From NCBI RefSeq assembly GCF_008001235.1, contig NZ_CP040751.1, forward strand, positions 2,773,001 to 2,837,000: 64,000 nucleotides of DNA, in the 5' to 3' direction. The stretch comes from Salidesulfovibrio onnuriiensis. Its GTDB lineage: Bacteria; Desulfobacterota; Desulfovibrionia; Desulfovibrionales; Desulfovibrionaceae. Below are positions 1 through 8,390 of the stretch, in pieces (the first letter of the stretch is position 1; each line of letters starts with the position of its first letter). A program made the position numbers and the translations under genes. The notes beneath the pieces are model-generated. The model did not search any database. It was not told the DNA's origin and was given only the letters and a program-made list of their open reading frames with translations.

Positions 1-380
1 AGGGACAGGCAAAAGGCGGTCGCCTGCCAGGGGGCATTCGTTGCATTCCGTTCGAAGCGCTCCCCCGCGACCTTGCCGAGCATGACGGCCATGGCCCCGA
101 GATTGAAGAGAAAGACGCACCCCATGATCATTGCAAGCCGCGTCCAGGGCGCACCCAGCGCCTCACGGAATCGTATGAAGTCCACGGCGACACCGGCCCA
201 TTCGTAGGCCCCAAAACCCAGAACAGCGACAAGTGCGAAGCGCACCCAGCCCTGCCGGGTCAGCAGCAGCCCCATCATGAGCAGGTACGCCGCGGCCATG
301 CCCATGTCCCCCTGCCGGAAGTGGTGGGCGGCCAGCAAGAGGAGCGCTAGGGCCGGTATGGCAAGCAACATGTTCTTCAT
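1..380 (-). CDS. Integral membrane protein, C-terminus cut by window edge
   Basis: The frame opens at ATG 380 on the minus strand and stays open to base 1, so only the first 126 codons are visible. It begins MKNMLLAIPALALLLLAAHH. Four hydrophobic stretches are visible (about residues 4-19, 27-41, 46-66 and 81-102), separated by short charged loops, so it is an inner-membrane protein. GGAAGA lies directly upstream of the start. It is divergent from the Crp/Fnr regulator at 480, and a candidate FNR-type box lies between them. I do not recognise the family and propose no function. Confidence 0.6.
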   Translation of the reverse strand, partial: MKNMLLAIPALALLLLAAHHFRQGDMGMAAAYLLMMGLLLTRQGWVRFALVAVLGFGAYEWAGVAVDFIRFREALGAPWTRLAMIMGCVFLFNLGAMAVMLGKVAGERFERNATNAPWQATAFCLS

Positions 381-428
381 TCTTCCGTCTCCATGGCTCC
401 ACAGTGGACAATTACCGAGTCTGCTGAC

Positions 429-442
429 ATGATTTAAGTCAA
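429..442. promoter_or_regulatory. Candidate FNR-type operator between divergent genes
   Basis: ATGATTTAAGTCAA matches the FNR consensus TTGAT-N4-ATCAA at 8 of 10 positions when read on the minus strand (TTGAC-TTAA-ATCAT). It lies 38 bases before the Crp/Fnr start and 49 bases before the divergent membrane gene. The neighbouring regulator carries the ETxSR recognition-helix pattern that reads TTGA half-sites, so autoregulation is plausible. This is inference from one site. Confidence 0.4.
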
Positions 443-479
443 AGAAGCACAATTTATATGAATTTTTTTGGAGATCCCA

Positions 480-1154
480 ATGACTCTCGCAGAAGCAGTG
501 CGCTCCATCTCCCTCTTCGAAGGGCTTGCCGACGAACAACTGGAAAGGCTCGGCAATATCGCCGTGACCAAGACCTATGAAAAAGGGACCGTGATCTTTG
601 AAGCGGATACCCCGGCCAACGGCTTTTACGCCGTGCTTTCAGGCCGGGTGAAGATCTTCCGCACCTCCCCTTCCGGCAAAGAGCAGATCCTGCATATCTT
701 CGGTGCGGGCGAGTCGTTCGCCGAGGTCCCGGTGTTCGAGGGCACCACCTTCCCGGTCCACGCCCAGACCCTGGAAAAAGGCGAACTGCTTTTCGTGCCG
801 CGCCAGGAATTTGCGCGCATGATCTCCCAGGACCCGGACCTGGCCATGGAAATGATGGCCCAGCTCTCGTCCCGGCTGCGCATCCTGGTAAACAAGATCG
901 AGGAACTCAGCCTCAAGGAGGCCCCGTCCAGGGTGGCGTCCTACCTCCTGCTGCTGGCTGCCAGCCAGGAAAAAGACACCATCAGGCTCGATCTGCCCAA
1001 GGGACAGATCGCCTTTTATCTCGGCACAATACAGGAAACGCTGTCGCGGATCCTCAAGCGGTTTGTGGAAGACGGAATCATTGAGATGCAGGGCAAGGAG
1101 ATCACCCTTGTGGACAAGAACGCCCTGCAGGAGATCGCCGACGAGGGGCGGTAG
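480..1154 (+). CDS. Crp/Fnr-family transcriptional regulator
   Basis: A 224-residue regulator. The N-terminal half (about residues 10-125) is a cyclic-nucleotide-binding-like sensor fold, followed by a long dimerisation helix and a C-terminal helix-turn-helix (about 160-205). The recognition helix carries ETLSR, matching the E-S-R pattern of FNR rather than CRP, which suggests TTGA half-sites. The protein has no cysteine, so it cannot hold an FNR-type iron-sulfur cluster; the ligand is unknown (haem, nucleotide and others are possible). The start is ATG 480 with GGAG at 470-473; a TTG four codons upstream overlaps that site and is less likely. Confidence 0.85.
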   Translation: MTLAEAVRSISLFEGLADEQLERLGNIAVTKTYEKGTVIFEADTPANGFYAVLSGRVKIFRTSPSGKEQILHIFGAGESFAEVPVFEGTTFPVHAQTLEKGELLFVPRQEFARMISQDPDLAMEMMAQLSSRLRILVNKIEELSLKEAPSRVASYLLLLAASQEKDTIRLDLPKGQIAFYLGTIQETLSRILKRFVEDGIIEMQGKEITLVDKNALQEIADEGR

Positions 1155-1204
1155 CCTCCGAAATCTTCATCCGAAGGCTCCCCAGGTCGACCCTCAAACT
1201 GGAA

Positions 1205-1234
1205 TAGCCCGCCGCACAAACGTGCAGCGGGCTA
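1205..1234 (-). terminator. Hairpin downstream of rpsT
   Basis: Arms 1205-1217 and 1222-1234 form a 13-pair stem around a 4-base loop. The only non-Watson-Crick position (1213/1226) is a G-U wobble on the minus transcript and a C-A mismatch on the plus transcript, so it fits the rpsT message better. The following T run is poor, so it may stabilise the 3' end rather than terminate strongly. Confidence 0.5.
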
Positions 1235-1260
1235 GAAAATGCCGTTGTGGCAGGATAAAG

Positions 1261-1527
1261 CTAGGCGCTCATCTTGTTCACGGCAACCTGCAGGCGGGCG
1301 ATGCGGCGAGCAGCGTTGCGGGAGTGAACAATGTTCTTGCGACCGGCCTTGTCCAGCATGGAGGAGGCGGTCTTCAAAGCTTCCTGAGCCTGTGCGGTGT
1401 CACCGGCTTCGATGGCCTGGCGAACAGCCTTGACGGTGTTCTTGATGCGGGTCTTCGCAATGCGGTTACGCAGGTTGCGCTTCAAGCTCTGACGGTGCCT
1501 TTTCAGTGCAGACTTGTGGTTAGCCAA
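1261..1527 (-). CDS. rpsT: 30S ribosomal protein S20
   Basis: An 88-residue, very basic protein beginning MANHKSALKRHRQSLK, typical of S20, which binds 16S rRNA in the small-subunit body. The length is normal. The start codon is TTG at 1527 with AGGAG upstream. In E. coli, rpsT also uses UUG and S20 limits its own translation through this weak start; the same control is plausible here but not shown. It is the last gene of the minus-strand block, with its own promoter-like sequence and a downstream hairpin. Confidence 0.97.
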   Translation of the reverse strand: MANHKSALKRHRQSLKRNLRNRIAKTRIKNTVKAVRQAIEAGDTAQAQEALKTASSMLDKAGRKNIVHSRNAARRIARLQVAVNKMSA

Positions 1528-1596
1528 AACAATTCTCCTAAAATCTTTTATTTAAATTCGTGTCGAACGATTTATTCGCTTCCAAAGACAGGGATG

Positions 1597-1624
1597 TGTA
1601 TATGCCCTGCCCCTTCTTTGTCAA
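1597..1624 (-). promoter_or_regulatory. Sigma-70-type promoter for rpsT
   Basis: On the minus strand a perfect TTGACA (1619-1624) is followed after 16 bases by TATACA (1597-1602). It sits about 70 bases upstream of the rpsT start, between the glyS stop and rpsT, so rpsT can be transcribed independently of the long upstream gene block. Confidence 0.6.
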
Positions 1625-1631
1625 GATATTT

Positions 1632-3740
1632 TTAAACCTGCAACGCATTGAAGTCGGCCAGGCGGCTCAGACGATCCACCAGGGACTTGAGCAGGTTCAG
1701 ACGGTTCAGGCGCACGGCCTGATCGTCGCACATGACCATAACATTGTCGAAGAACCCGTCCACGCCGGGACGCAGCTCACGCAACAGCCCGAAAAGACCG
1801 GCGAAATCATCATTCTCCCACAGCTCCTCGAACATGGGCGCGGTCTCGTCCAGCTTGGCGGCCAGCGCCTTTTCCTCGGCGTCCTCGAACAAGTCGTCCT
1901 CGTAGCTGCCGGTCAGATCCTGTCCGGCCTCGTCACCCTGCTTGCGAATGATGTTGGCCGCACGCTTGAAGGTCAGCACAGCCTGCTCGAAGTCGTTTTC
2001 GCGGCTGAATTCCGCCAGGGCCTCGATGCGCTTTTCCAGGGTGCGGACATCATTGAAACCGGCGCCGAGCGCGGCGTCCACCACCTTGGTATCAAAACCC
2101 TTGCCCGTAAACAAGGCGCGCAGCCTGTTGGCAAAGAAGTCCTGCAGCTTTTCCATGGATTCGTCGGCGTCCAGCTTCCACTTCACGCCGACGTAGGCGC
2201 CCTGGGCCCAGGACAGGAACTCCGTCAGGTCCAGATCCAGGCCGTGCTCCATGATGATGCGGCAGATGCCCAATGCGCAGCGGCGCAGGGCGAACGGGTC
2301 GTTGGCTCCGGTGGGAACCTTGCCCAGACCGAAGCACCCCACCAGGGTATCCACCTTGTCGGACATGGACAGCAACGCGCCGCCGAGGCTGGCCGGAACC
2401 GGGGTTTCGGGGCCTGCGGGCAGATACTGTTCGTACAGGGCCTTGGAGACGATCTCGCCCTTGTTGGCCCTGTCGGCATAAATGCCGCCCATGATACCCT
2501 GCAGCGAGTCGAACTCGATAACCATGTCGGACACGAGGTCGGCCTTGGAAAGGCGTCCTGCCTTGCCGTACTGCTCGTATTCGCCGGGGACGATGCCCTT
2601 GGCTTCGCCCACGGTTTCCGCGAGCTTGGCGCAAAGCTTTTCCAGGCGGCGGGTCTTGTCGCCCATGCTGCCCAGCGGGCCGAAGAAGACAACGTTCTCC
2701 AGCTTGTCCAGCCAGACCTGGGAATCGACCTTGCAGTCGGCCTCCCAGAAGAAACGGGCGTCCTCCAGGCGGGCCTTGAGCACACGCTCCCAGCCCTTCT
2801 TGACCAAAGCCAGATCCACGGGTTCGATATTCAGCGTGGTCAGGAAATGCGGCAGCAGGGAGCCGTCGGCCTTTTGCACGCCAAAGCTCTTCTGATGGCT
2901 CTGCATGCTGGTCAGCAGCACTTCGCGCGGCACTTCCAGGTACATCTTGTCGAATTCGCCCAGGATGGGAACCGGCCATTCCACCAGGTTGGCGACCTCT
3001 TCCAGAAGGCTTTCCTTCCAGACGATCTCGCCACCGGCTTCCTTGGCCAGCCGATTGCCCTCGGCAACCACGATTTCCTTGCGCTTTTCCGGGTCCAGGA
3101 TGACCTTGGCCTTTTCCTCCATAACGGGGAAGTAGTCGGAGACCTTGTCAATGGTCCACGGACCGGGGCCCATGACACGGTGGCCATGGGAGATGCGGCC
3201 GGAGGTCAGGTTCTCCACGGAGAACTCGACCACGGCGTCATCCAGCAGGGCCAGGAGCCAACGCACCGGACGGCCGAAGGCGAAATCATACCCGCCCCAG
3301 CGCATCTTCTTCGGGAAGGTCATGGCCTCCACGGACTTGATGCAGACCCCGGGCAGAATATCCACGGTCTTGCCGCCGCCGACCACCTTGTTGGCGGCCA
3401 GGTACTCGCCCTTGTCGGTCTCCAGCTTGAAAATGTCGTTCTCGGACACGCCCTGGGTCTTGATGAACCCCAGGCCGGCCTTGGTCAGGTTGCCCTCGCC
3501 GTCGTAGGCGATGCGCACCGGAGGACCGGAAACGGTCTCCTCCTGCTTGCGCTGCACATCGCTGATGCCCTTCACGTATGCGGTGAGACGGCGCGGGGTC
3601 GCATAGGTCTCGATGCCGTCATAATCCACCATGGCTTCGGCCAGCAGGCTCTCAAAGGAAGCGGCAAGCTCCCTGGCCAGCTTGGGAACGAAGCGGGCGG
3701 GCATTTCCTCTATTCCGATTTCCAGAATGAATTCAGCCAT
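1632..3740 (-). CDS. glyS: Glycyl-tRNA synthetase beta subunit
   Basis: A 702-residue beta subunit of the bacterial alpha2/beta2 glycyl-tRNA synthetase, the tRNA-recognition partner of GlyQ. It starts MAEFILEIGIEEMPARFVPK, the signature N-terminus of GlyS, and length is normal. It lies 36 bases downstream of glyQ in the same direction, so the two subunits are co-transcribed. The ATG is supported by GGAG-like sequence upstream. Nothing is truncated. Confidence 0.97.
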   Translation of the reverse strand: MAEFILEIGIEEMPARFVPKLARELAASFESLLAEAMVDYDGIETYATPRRLTAYVKGISDVQRKQEETVSGPPVRIAYDGEGNLTKAGLGFIKTQGVSENDIFKLETDKGEYLAANKVVGGGKTVDILPGVCIKSVEAMTFPKKMRWGGYDFAFGRPVRWLLALLDDAVVEFSVENLTSGRISHGHRVMGPGPWTIDKVSDYFPVMEEKAKVILDPEKRKEIVVAEGNRLAKEAGGEIVWKESLLEEVANLVEWPVPILGEFDKMYLEVPREVLLTSMQSHQKSFGVQKADGSLLPHFLTTLNIEPVDLALVKKGWERVLKARLEDARFFWEADCKVDSQVWLDKLENVVFFGPLGSMGDKTRRLEKLCAKLAETVGEAKGIVPGEYEQYGKAGRLSKADLVSDMVIEFDSLQGIMGGIYADRANKGEIVSKALYEQYLPAGPETPVPASLGGALLSMSDKVDTLVGCFGLGKVPTGANDPFALRRCALGICRIIMEHGLDLDLTEFLSWAQGAYVGVKWKLDADESMEKLQDFFANRLRALFTGKGFDTKVVDAALGAGFNDVRTLEKRIEALAEFSRENDFEQAVLTFKRAANIIRKQGDEAGQDLTGSYEDDLFEDAEEKALAAKLDETAPMFEELWENDDFAGLFGLLRELRPGVDGFFDNVMVMCDDQAVRLNRLNLLKSLVDRLSRLADFNALQV

Positions 3741-3776
3741 TTTTCTACTCTTTCTCTCCGGTTCGCTTCCGGGCCG

Positions 3777-4646
3777 TTATTTCTTGAGCATGGGGTAGCC
3801 CATTTCCTCACGCTGGTCCGCGTAAAGACGGGCGATCCGGGACGCAAGGTTGCGCACCTTCCCGATATAGGCGGCGCGCTCGGTGATGGAGATGGCGCCG
3901 CGGGCATCGAGCATATTGAAGGAATGCGAACACTTCAGGCAGTAGTCGTAGGCGGGCCAGGGAAGTCCCTCGTCGCAGAGCCTCAGGCACTCCGCCTCGA
4001 ACTTATTGAACAGATCCAGCAACATGGCGGAATCGGAAAGCTCAAAATTGTATTTGGACATCTCCACTTCGTTCCGGTGGTAGACATCGCCGTAGGTGAC
4101 GTTGTCGTTCCACTTCAGATCGTAGACGGATTCCTTTTCCTGGAGATACATGCACAGGCGCTCCAGGCCGTAGGTCACCTCAACGCTCACGGGCTTGAGG
4201 TCGATGCCGCCCACCTGCTGGAAATAGGTGAACTGGGTCACTTCCATGCCGTTGAGCCACACTTCCCAGCCAAGGCCCCAGGCGCCCAGGGTCGGGGATT
4301 CCCAGTCGTCCTCGACAAAACGGATGTCATGTTCGCGGGCGTCGATGCCGATGGTGGCCAGGCTTTCCAGGTACAGGTCCTGGATGTTGTCCGGCGAGGG
4401 CTTCAGGATGGCCTGGAACTGGTAGTAATGCTGCAGACGGTTGGGGTTCTCGCCGTAACGGCCGTCCGTGGGCCGCCGGGAAGGTTCGACATAGGCGACC
4501 TTCCACGGCTCCGGACCGATAACCCGGAAAAAGGTGGAGGGGTTGAATGTCCCGGCCCCGACTTCAATATCAAACGGCTGGACAATGACGCACCCCTGCT
4601 TGGCCCAAAAGTCCTGCAGCTTCAAGATGACGTCCTGAAAATTCAT
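3777..4646 (-). CDS. glyQ: Glycyl-tRNA synthetase alpha subunit
   Basis: A 289-residue catalytic alpha subunit that activates glycine with ATP and charges tRNA-Gly together with GlyS. The conserved N-terminal run [19 protein letters not shown] and the [17 protein letters not shown] block are diagnostic. The start is set at ATG 4646 because GGAG lies six bases upstream; an in-frame TTG at 4658 would overlap that ribosome-binding site. It sits between recO and glyS. Confidence 0.97.
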   Translation of the reverse strand: MNFQDVILKLQDFWAKQGCVIVQPFDIEVGAGTFNPSTFFRVIGPEPWKVAYVEPSRRPTDGRYGENPNRLQHYYQFQAILKPSPDNIQDLYLESLATIGIDAREHDIRFVEDDWESPTLGAWGLGWEVWLNGMEVTQFTYFQQVGGIDLKPVSVEVTYGLERLCMYLQEKESVYDLKWNDNVTYGDVYHRNEVEMSKYNFELSDSAMLLDLFNKFEAECLRLCDEGLPWPAYDYCLKCSHSFNMLDARGAISITERAAYIGKVRNLASRIARLYADQREEMGYPMLKK

Positions 4647-4661
4647 GAAAAACTCCAAATA

Positions 4662-5420
4662 TCAGACTTTTTTATAGTTCCCGCCCTCCCATTGGAGGCC
4701 GAGGTGGTAAGCGATAAAGAGCTCCACAAGCTCGAAAACCTGACGACGCACTTCACCGGCCATGCCCAGGCCCACCCAGTCGGAGGGACCGCTGCGCATG
4801 ATCCAGTCAAGGGTTCGCAGGGTGCCGACAGAAACCTGCCGAGCAAGACCATCTACCGGTTTCTCCGGCGATTTACAAGCGCCGCATGCAATCTGCCCAT
4901 TTTCAACCGAAAAAGTGACCCTGATGGTTTCATCCAGAGATGTGCCGCATCCGGTGCAACGGGAAAGATCCGGCGTGAAGCCGAGTTCGAAGGCGGCCTT
5001 GGCCCGGAACAGAATGGGGAATAGATCCCCCGCAGGCCTTTTCCGCTCCAGGGTTTCCAGGGTCTCCAGCAGCAGATCGAAAACGGCCCTGCCGTCTTCC
5101 TGACCGGGCTCGATGGCTTCGACGAACTTGATGCAGTTGGCGGCCTGTCCCAGCAGGGCGCTGTCCGCCTTGAGCTCCTTGAACCCGTTCAAAAGCGATC
5201 CCTCGGCCAGTTGCTGATAGGCCCCCTTGCGGTCCGTGCCTATTGTGAAAAGAACGAGATTGAGAGGATCCAGGCAGCCCAAAAACCGACGGCGGCTCCG
5301 AAAGCCGCCGAACGCAAATGCAGTAAACACCCCTCGAGAAGCGGTCAGTAACCGCACCCAGGCGTCAGCCTCCCGAAAACGCCCGACCTTGAGCACCAGG
5401 GCCTTTTCGGTCGCTTCCAC
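4662..5420 (-). CDS. recO: DNA repair protein RecO
   Basis: A 252-residue recombination mediator that, with RecR, loads RecA on single-stranded DNA. It has the N-terminal OB-fold start (EATEKALVLKVGRFREAD) and a C-terminal zinc-type cluster: CTGC around residue 160 and CGAC about 20 residues later. It starts with GTG at 5420, preceded by AAGGGG. Only 15 bases separate its stop from the glyQ start, so they are in one transcript. Confidence 0.9.
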   Translation of the reverse strand: MEATEKALVLKVGRFREADAWVRLLTASRGVFTAFAFGGFRSRRRFLGCLDPLNLVLFTIGTDRKGAYQQLAEGSLLNGFKELKADSALLGQAANCIKFVEAIEPGQEDGRAVFDLLLETLETLERKRPAGDLFPILFRAKAAFELGFTPDLSRCTGCGTSLDETIRVTFSVENGQIACGACKSPEKPVDGLARQVSVGTLRTLDWIMRSGPSDWVGLGMAGEVRRQVFELVELFIAYHLGLQWEGGNYKKV

Positions 5421-5443
5421 GAAAAATTACCCCTTACACCGCC

Positions 5444-6367
5444 CTATTGTTTCCCGAAACGCAGGTCCTGGGTCTTCCCCTTCGCCTCTTCCATGGGATA
5501 GGGATTGCCGTTATACTGGATGGTCACGCCCGGGACGTTGCCGATGCGGATGCGGCGGTAGCTGTTGAACATGAGACGCAGAGGCTCACCCTTGCGCAGA
5601 AAAAAATCGCGGGCCATGTCCTGGCCCTCTTCCTTCCATACGCCGATCCAACATCCTTCGTCCGAAACGGCGCGGATAACCAAGGTATGCCTGTAGGCAT
5701 CCCCTTCCTCCGAATCCTTCTCGGCAACGGACTGCTCGGCGGGCACTGCCTCCTTGGCGGGAGCGAGGCTGACAGCCTCCTCCCTGTCCTGCGCGGCAGC
5801 CCCCGCATCAGATCCGGCCTGTTCAACGGCATCCGGCTGCTCCACGGGGGCGGCCTCCACGGCACCGGGAGCCCCCTGAGGGGCTTCCGACGATTGAATG
5901 GCTTCCTGACTTCCCGACTCCACGGCAGGCGCTTCCACCGTTGTCGGGGCGGGAGAATGAAAACCGAAGTAATAGACCAGACCGCCAAGAATGCCCAGCA
6001 ACACCACTATCAGCAGGACAGCGGGCACTCGGCTCTTCTTTGTCCCCATTCCGGATTCGCCTTCCTGAAAGGCCAGATCCGTACCAGGGGTGACATCATA
6101 CTGGGTGGCGTCCAGCTCTTCGCTTTCCTTTTCCAGGTCGGAATCGAAAACCCGTGCAAGCTCATCGCCGTCCAAACCCAGAAACCTGGCGTAACTTCGC
6201 ACAAATCCCTTGGCATAGACGGGATGCGGCAAATCATCCTTGTTGCCCTCTTCAAGGGCGATAATATTCCGGCGGCTTATCTTGGTGACCTCCATCACTT
6301 CCTTGATGCTCAGTCCCCTTTTTTCCCGCTCTTCCTTGAATATGGTACCTATTTCCTCAAATTTCAT
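5444..6367 (-). CDS. rodZ: RodZ-like HTH membrane protein
   Basis: A 307-residue protein with the RodZ layout: a cytoplasmic Xre-type helix-turn-helix (about residues 5-70, with EEREKRGLSIKEVME), one membrane helix (about 113-135), a long Ala/Glu/Pro-rich periplasmic linker (about 140-215) and a C-terminal DUF4115 beta domain (about 225-300). In other bacteria RodZ anchors MreB filaments and sets rod shape. It starts at ATG 6367 after GGAGAAATC. The gene follows the two PpiC proteins in the mfd block. No MreB gene is visible in the window. Confidence 0.8.
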   Translation of the reverse strand: MKFEEIGTIFKEEREKRGLSIKEVMEVTKISRRNIIALEEGNKDDLPHPVYAKGFVRSYARFLGLDGDELARVFDSDLEKESEELDATQYDVTPGTDLAFQEGESGMGTKKSRVPAVLLIVVLLGILGGLVYYFGFHSPAPTTVEAPAVESGSQEAIQSSEAPQGAPGAVEAAPVEQPDAVEQAGSDAGAAAQDREEAVSLAPAKEAVPAEQSVAEKDSEEGDAYRHTLVIRAVSDEGCWIGVWKEEGQDMARDFFLRKGEPLRLMFNSYRRIRIGNVPGVTIQYNGNPYPMEEAKGKTQDLRFGKQ

Positions 6368-6390
6368 GATTTCTCCAGCACTACGCTGAG

Positions 6391-7326
6391 TTAGTTCATA
6401 TAACGAATTACAGCTTTTTCTCGAAGAGCCTCAAAATAATCGTTGAAAGTCTTTTCCCGTTTGCTCTGAAGCAATTCGGTATATATCTGATCCTTGACTT
6501 CTTCAAACGGAATGTAATTTCCCTCATTCTTATCAATAAGCTTGATGAAAGTATTGGTACCCTGAATGATAACCGGTCCCTTCACTTCACCAGGCTTCAT
6601 GTCCTTGAGAGGCGTGCGCCACTCTTCGTCCAGATCCTTCCAGGAAAATTCACCGATATCCCCGCCCGCATCAGTGCCCGGGCCAATGGAATACTCCTGT
6701 GCTGCCTGCTCAAAGGTCAGTTCGCCGTCGTCCAGCTTCTTGCCGATCTCCTGGGGCGAGACGTCGGAGGGAAGCATGATCACGGCCAGATGCAGCCCGC
6801 CGCCCAAGGAAAACTCCTCCTTGCGGTCCTCATAGGCTTCCTTGACCTCGGTATCCGTGACCAGCACCTTACTGTGAACCATGGCGCCCATAAGCCGCTG
6901 CCTTTCCAGGCTCGACTTCAGACGGGCCTTGAACTCATCATAGCTCATGCCCTCTTTCTCGATCTGAGCGATGAACGCCTCGGAGTCAAGCTTGTACTCT
7001 GCCTGCATCCTCTCGATTTCGGCCTGGATGTCCTCCTCACTGGCCGAAACCCCGAAACGATCAAGCTCCTGCTGCATCAACTGGTCCTCAACCATGTTAT
7101 CCAGCAGCTTCTTCTTGATCTCCTTCAGTTCGGCAGAGCTGACACTTTTGCCCTGGCTCTTGAACCTTTTGACGACAACATCGACCTTCTCGTTCAAGTC
7201 GAACTCTGTGATAATACTGTCATTCACCTTGACCAATATCCGGTTCATATATTCCGAGCCCCAGGCGGACACGGACAAACAGCAGATCAAAAATGCAAGA
7301 ATGACAAGGGTAATAGCTTGACGCAC
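6391..7326 (-). CDS. Periplasmic PpiC/SurA-type peptidyl-prolyl isomerase
   Basis: A 311-residue exported chaperone. A signal peptide covers about residues 1-25 (hydrophobic core then AWGSEY), followed by a SurA N-like helical domain and a parvulin/PpiC domain with the pattern GPGTDAGGDIGEF. It probably helps outer-membrane protein folding. GTG 7326 is preferred as start because AGGAG lies seven bases upstream; an upstream in-frame ATG at 7359 has no ribosome-binding site and would extend the N-terminus before the signal peptide. It is second of two tandem PpiC-like genes. Confidence 0.85.
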   Translation of the reverse strand: MRQAITLVILAFLICCLSVSAWGSEYMNRILVKVNDSIITEFDLNEKVDVVVKRFKSQGKSVSSAELKEIKKKLLDNMVEDQLMQQELDRFGVSASEEDIQAEIERMQAEYKLDSEAFIAQIEKEGMSYDEFKARLKSSLERQRLMGAMVHSKVLVTDTEVKEAYEDRKEEFSLGGGLHLAVIMLPSDVSPQEIGKKLDDGELTFEQAAQEYSIGPGTDAGGDIGEFSWKDLDEEWRTPLKDMKPGEVKGPVIIQGTNTFIKLIDKNEGNYIPFEEVKDQIYTELLQSKREKTFNDYFEALREKAVIRYMN

Positions 7327-7418
7327 AACGCAACTCCTACAAACAAAAAATGATAGCACCGTACACTAGTCACTTTGGTGCAACTATGCAACGTTCCGAA
7401 AGCCTTTAAAAAGAAGGA

Positions 7419-8375
7419 TTACGAGGTGGCGTTTCCGGAGTCCTCGACGGCCTCGTGATCGTCTTCCTTGGGCACCAAATGCTCACTGATCTCGATCTGC
7501 GCCGAGTCGAGCTTTTCCTCCAGCCACCGGGAATAAACCCTACGCAGCTTCTGCTCGAGCAGCACCTCCTCCACAAGCGGATAGGCCTGAGTCGGACTCA
7601 ATACCTTTGCAGGACTCTTCTCAAGCAGAATAATCGATTCAAATCCGAATTTTTCAGAAATAATGGGCGTGGAGCCCCCCGCCTCGATCCCCTTGAGCGC
7701 GTTGACCCACGAGACAGGCAGGCGTTCCTCCCGCACAATCAGCTCACGTGCGGAGACTTCGCCCAAGGCAGTGGTCAACGCACTGACATCCTTGTTGGCC
7801 TTGTAATGCTCAACGCCCCTTTCCACAAGCTGCCTGTTGGGGCCGCGAAGCACCAGCAACTTCAGGCTGGCGGGCAGATAGAAGTCGGATATGTGCTTCT
7901 TGTAATAGCGCTCCGCTTCCTTGTAATCGATCTTCACCTGGGGCCGCAGCACCTGGGAGTAGAACTTGTTGACGGCAAGATGATACTTGAGCTGCTGACG
8001 CCAAGCCTTCAGATCGATGTATTCCTCGATCAAAACCTGCTCGAACGCCCCTTCGGGGTAATCGCTGCGCACCTGGTTTTCGGCTTTTTCGAACTCTTCG
8101 TTGGAAACCTCGAGTCCCAACTTCTCCAGCTCCTGAACAATAAGCTCCTGGACGATCAGGTCCCCCAATATCTGCCCGTATTCACTACGCAGCTTCTCCA
8201 CACTGGGAACAATGGGACTGCCGCCGTCGCCCTGCATGAGGTCGTGCTGGAATTCCAGCTGGCTCAGCAGAATGGGCCGGCCATTGACACGGGCCACAAC
8301 GCCCATTTCCTCGGGCTCACTGGTGCAGCCCACAGATATCAGAAGCAAACCGATCAGTACGATATTCTTGAACAT
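7419..8375 (-). CDS. PpiC/SurA-like lipoprotein
   Basis: A 318-residue protein with a lipoprotein signal: hydrophobic residues 4-14 end in a lipobox-like ISVGC, with Cys17 as the predicted lipid attachment site. The body resembles a SurA/PrsA N-terminal chaperone region plus a degenerate parvulin region; the typical GG-x-hydrophobic-G motif of an active isomerase is not obvious. It may be a membrane-tethered chaperone without isomerase activity. It follows mfd by 15 bases and precedes the soluble PpiC protein. Confidence 0.75.
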   Translation of the reverse strand: MFKNIVLIGLLLISVGCTSEPEEMGVVARVNGRPILLSQLEFQHDLMQGDGGSPIVPSVEKLRSEYGQILGDLIVQELIVQELEKLGLEVSNEEFEKAENQVRSDYPEGAFEQVLIEEYIDLKAWRQQLKYHLAVNKFYSQVLRPQVKIDYKEAERYYKKHISDFYLPASLKLLVLRGPNRQLVERGVEHYKANKDVSALTTALGEVSARELIVREERLPVSWVNALKGIEAGGSTPIISEKFGFESIILLEKSPAKVLSPTQAYPLVEEVLLEQKLRRVYSRWLEEKLDSAQIEISEHLVPKEDDHEAVEDSGNATS

Positions 8376-8390
8376 GAGATTTCCACTTTG

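Noticed and set aside
1560-5024. Plus-strand open frame of 1154 codons
   Set aside because: It lies opposite glyS, glyQ and recO, whose products are clear family matches. It is an antisense shadow of GC-rich coding DNA.
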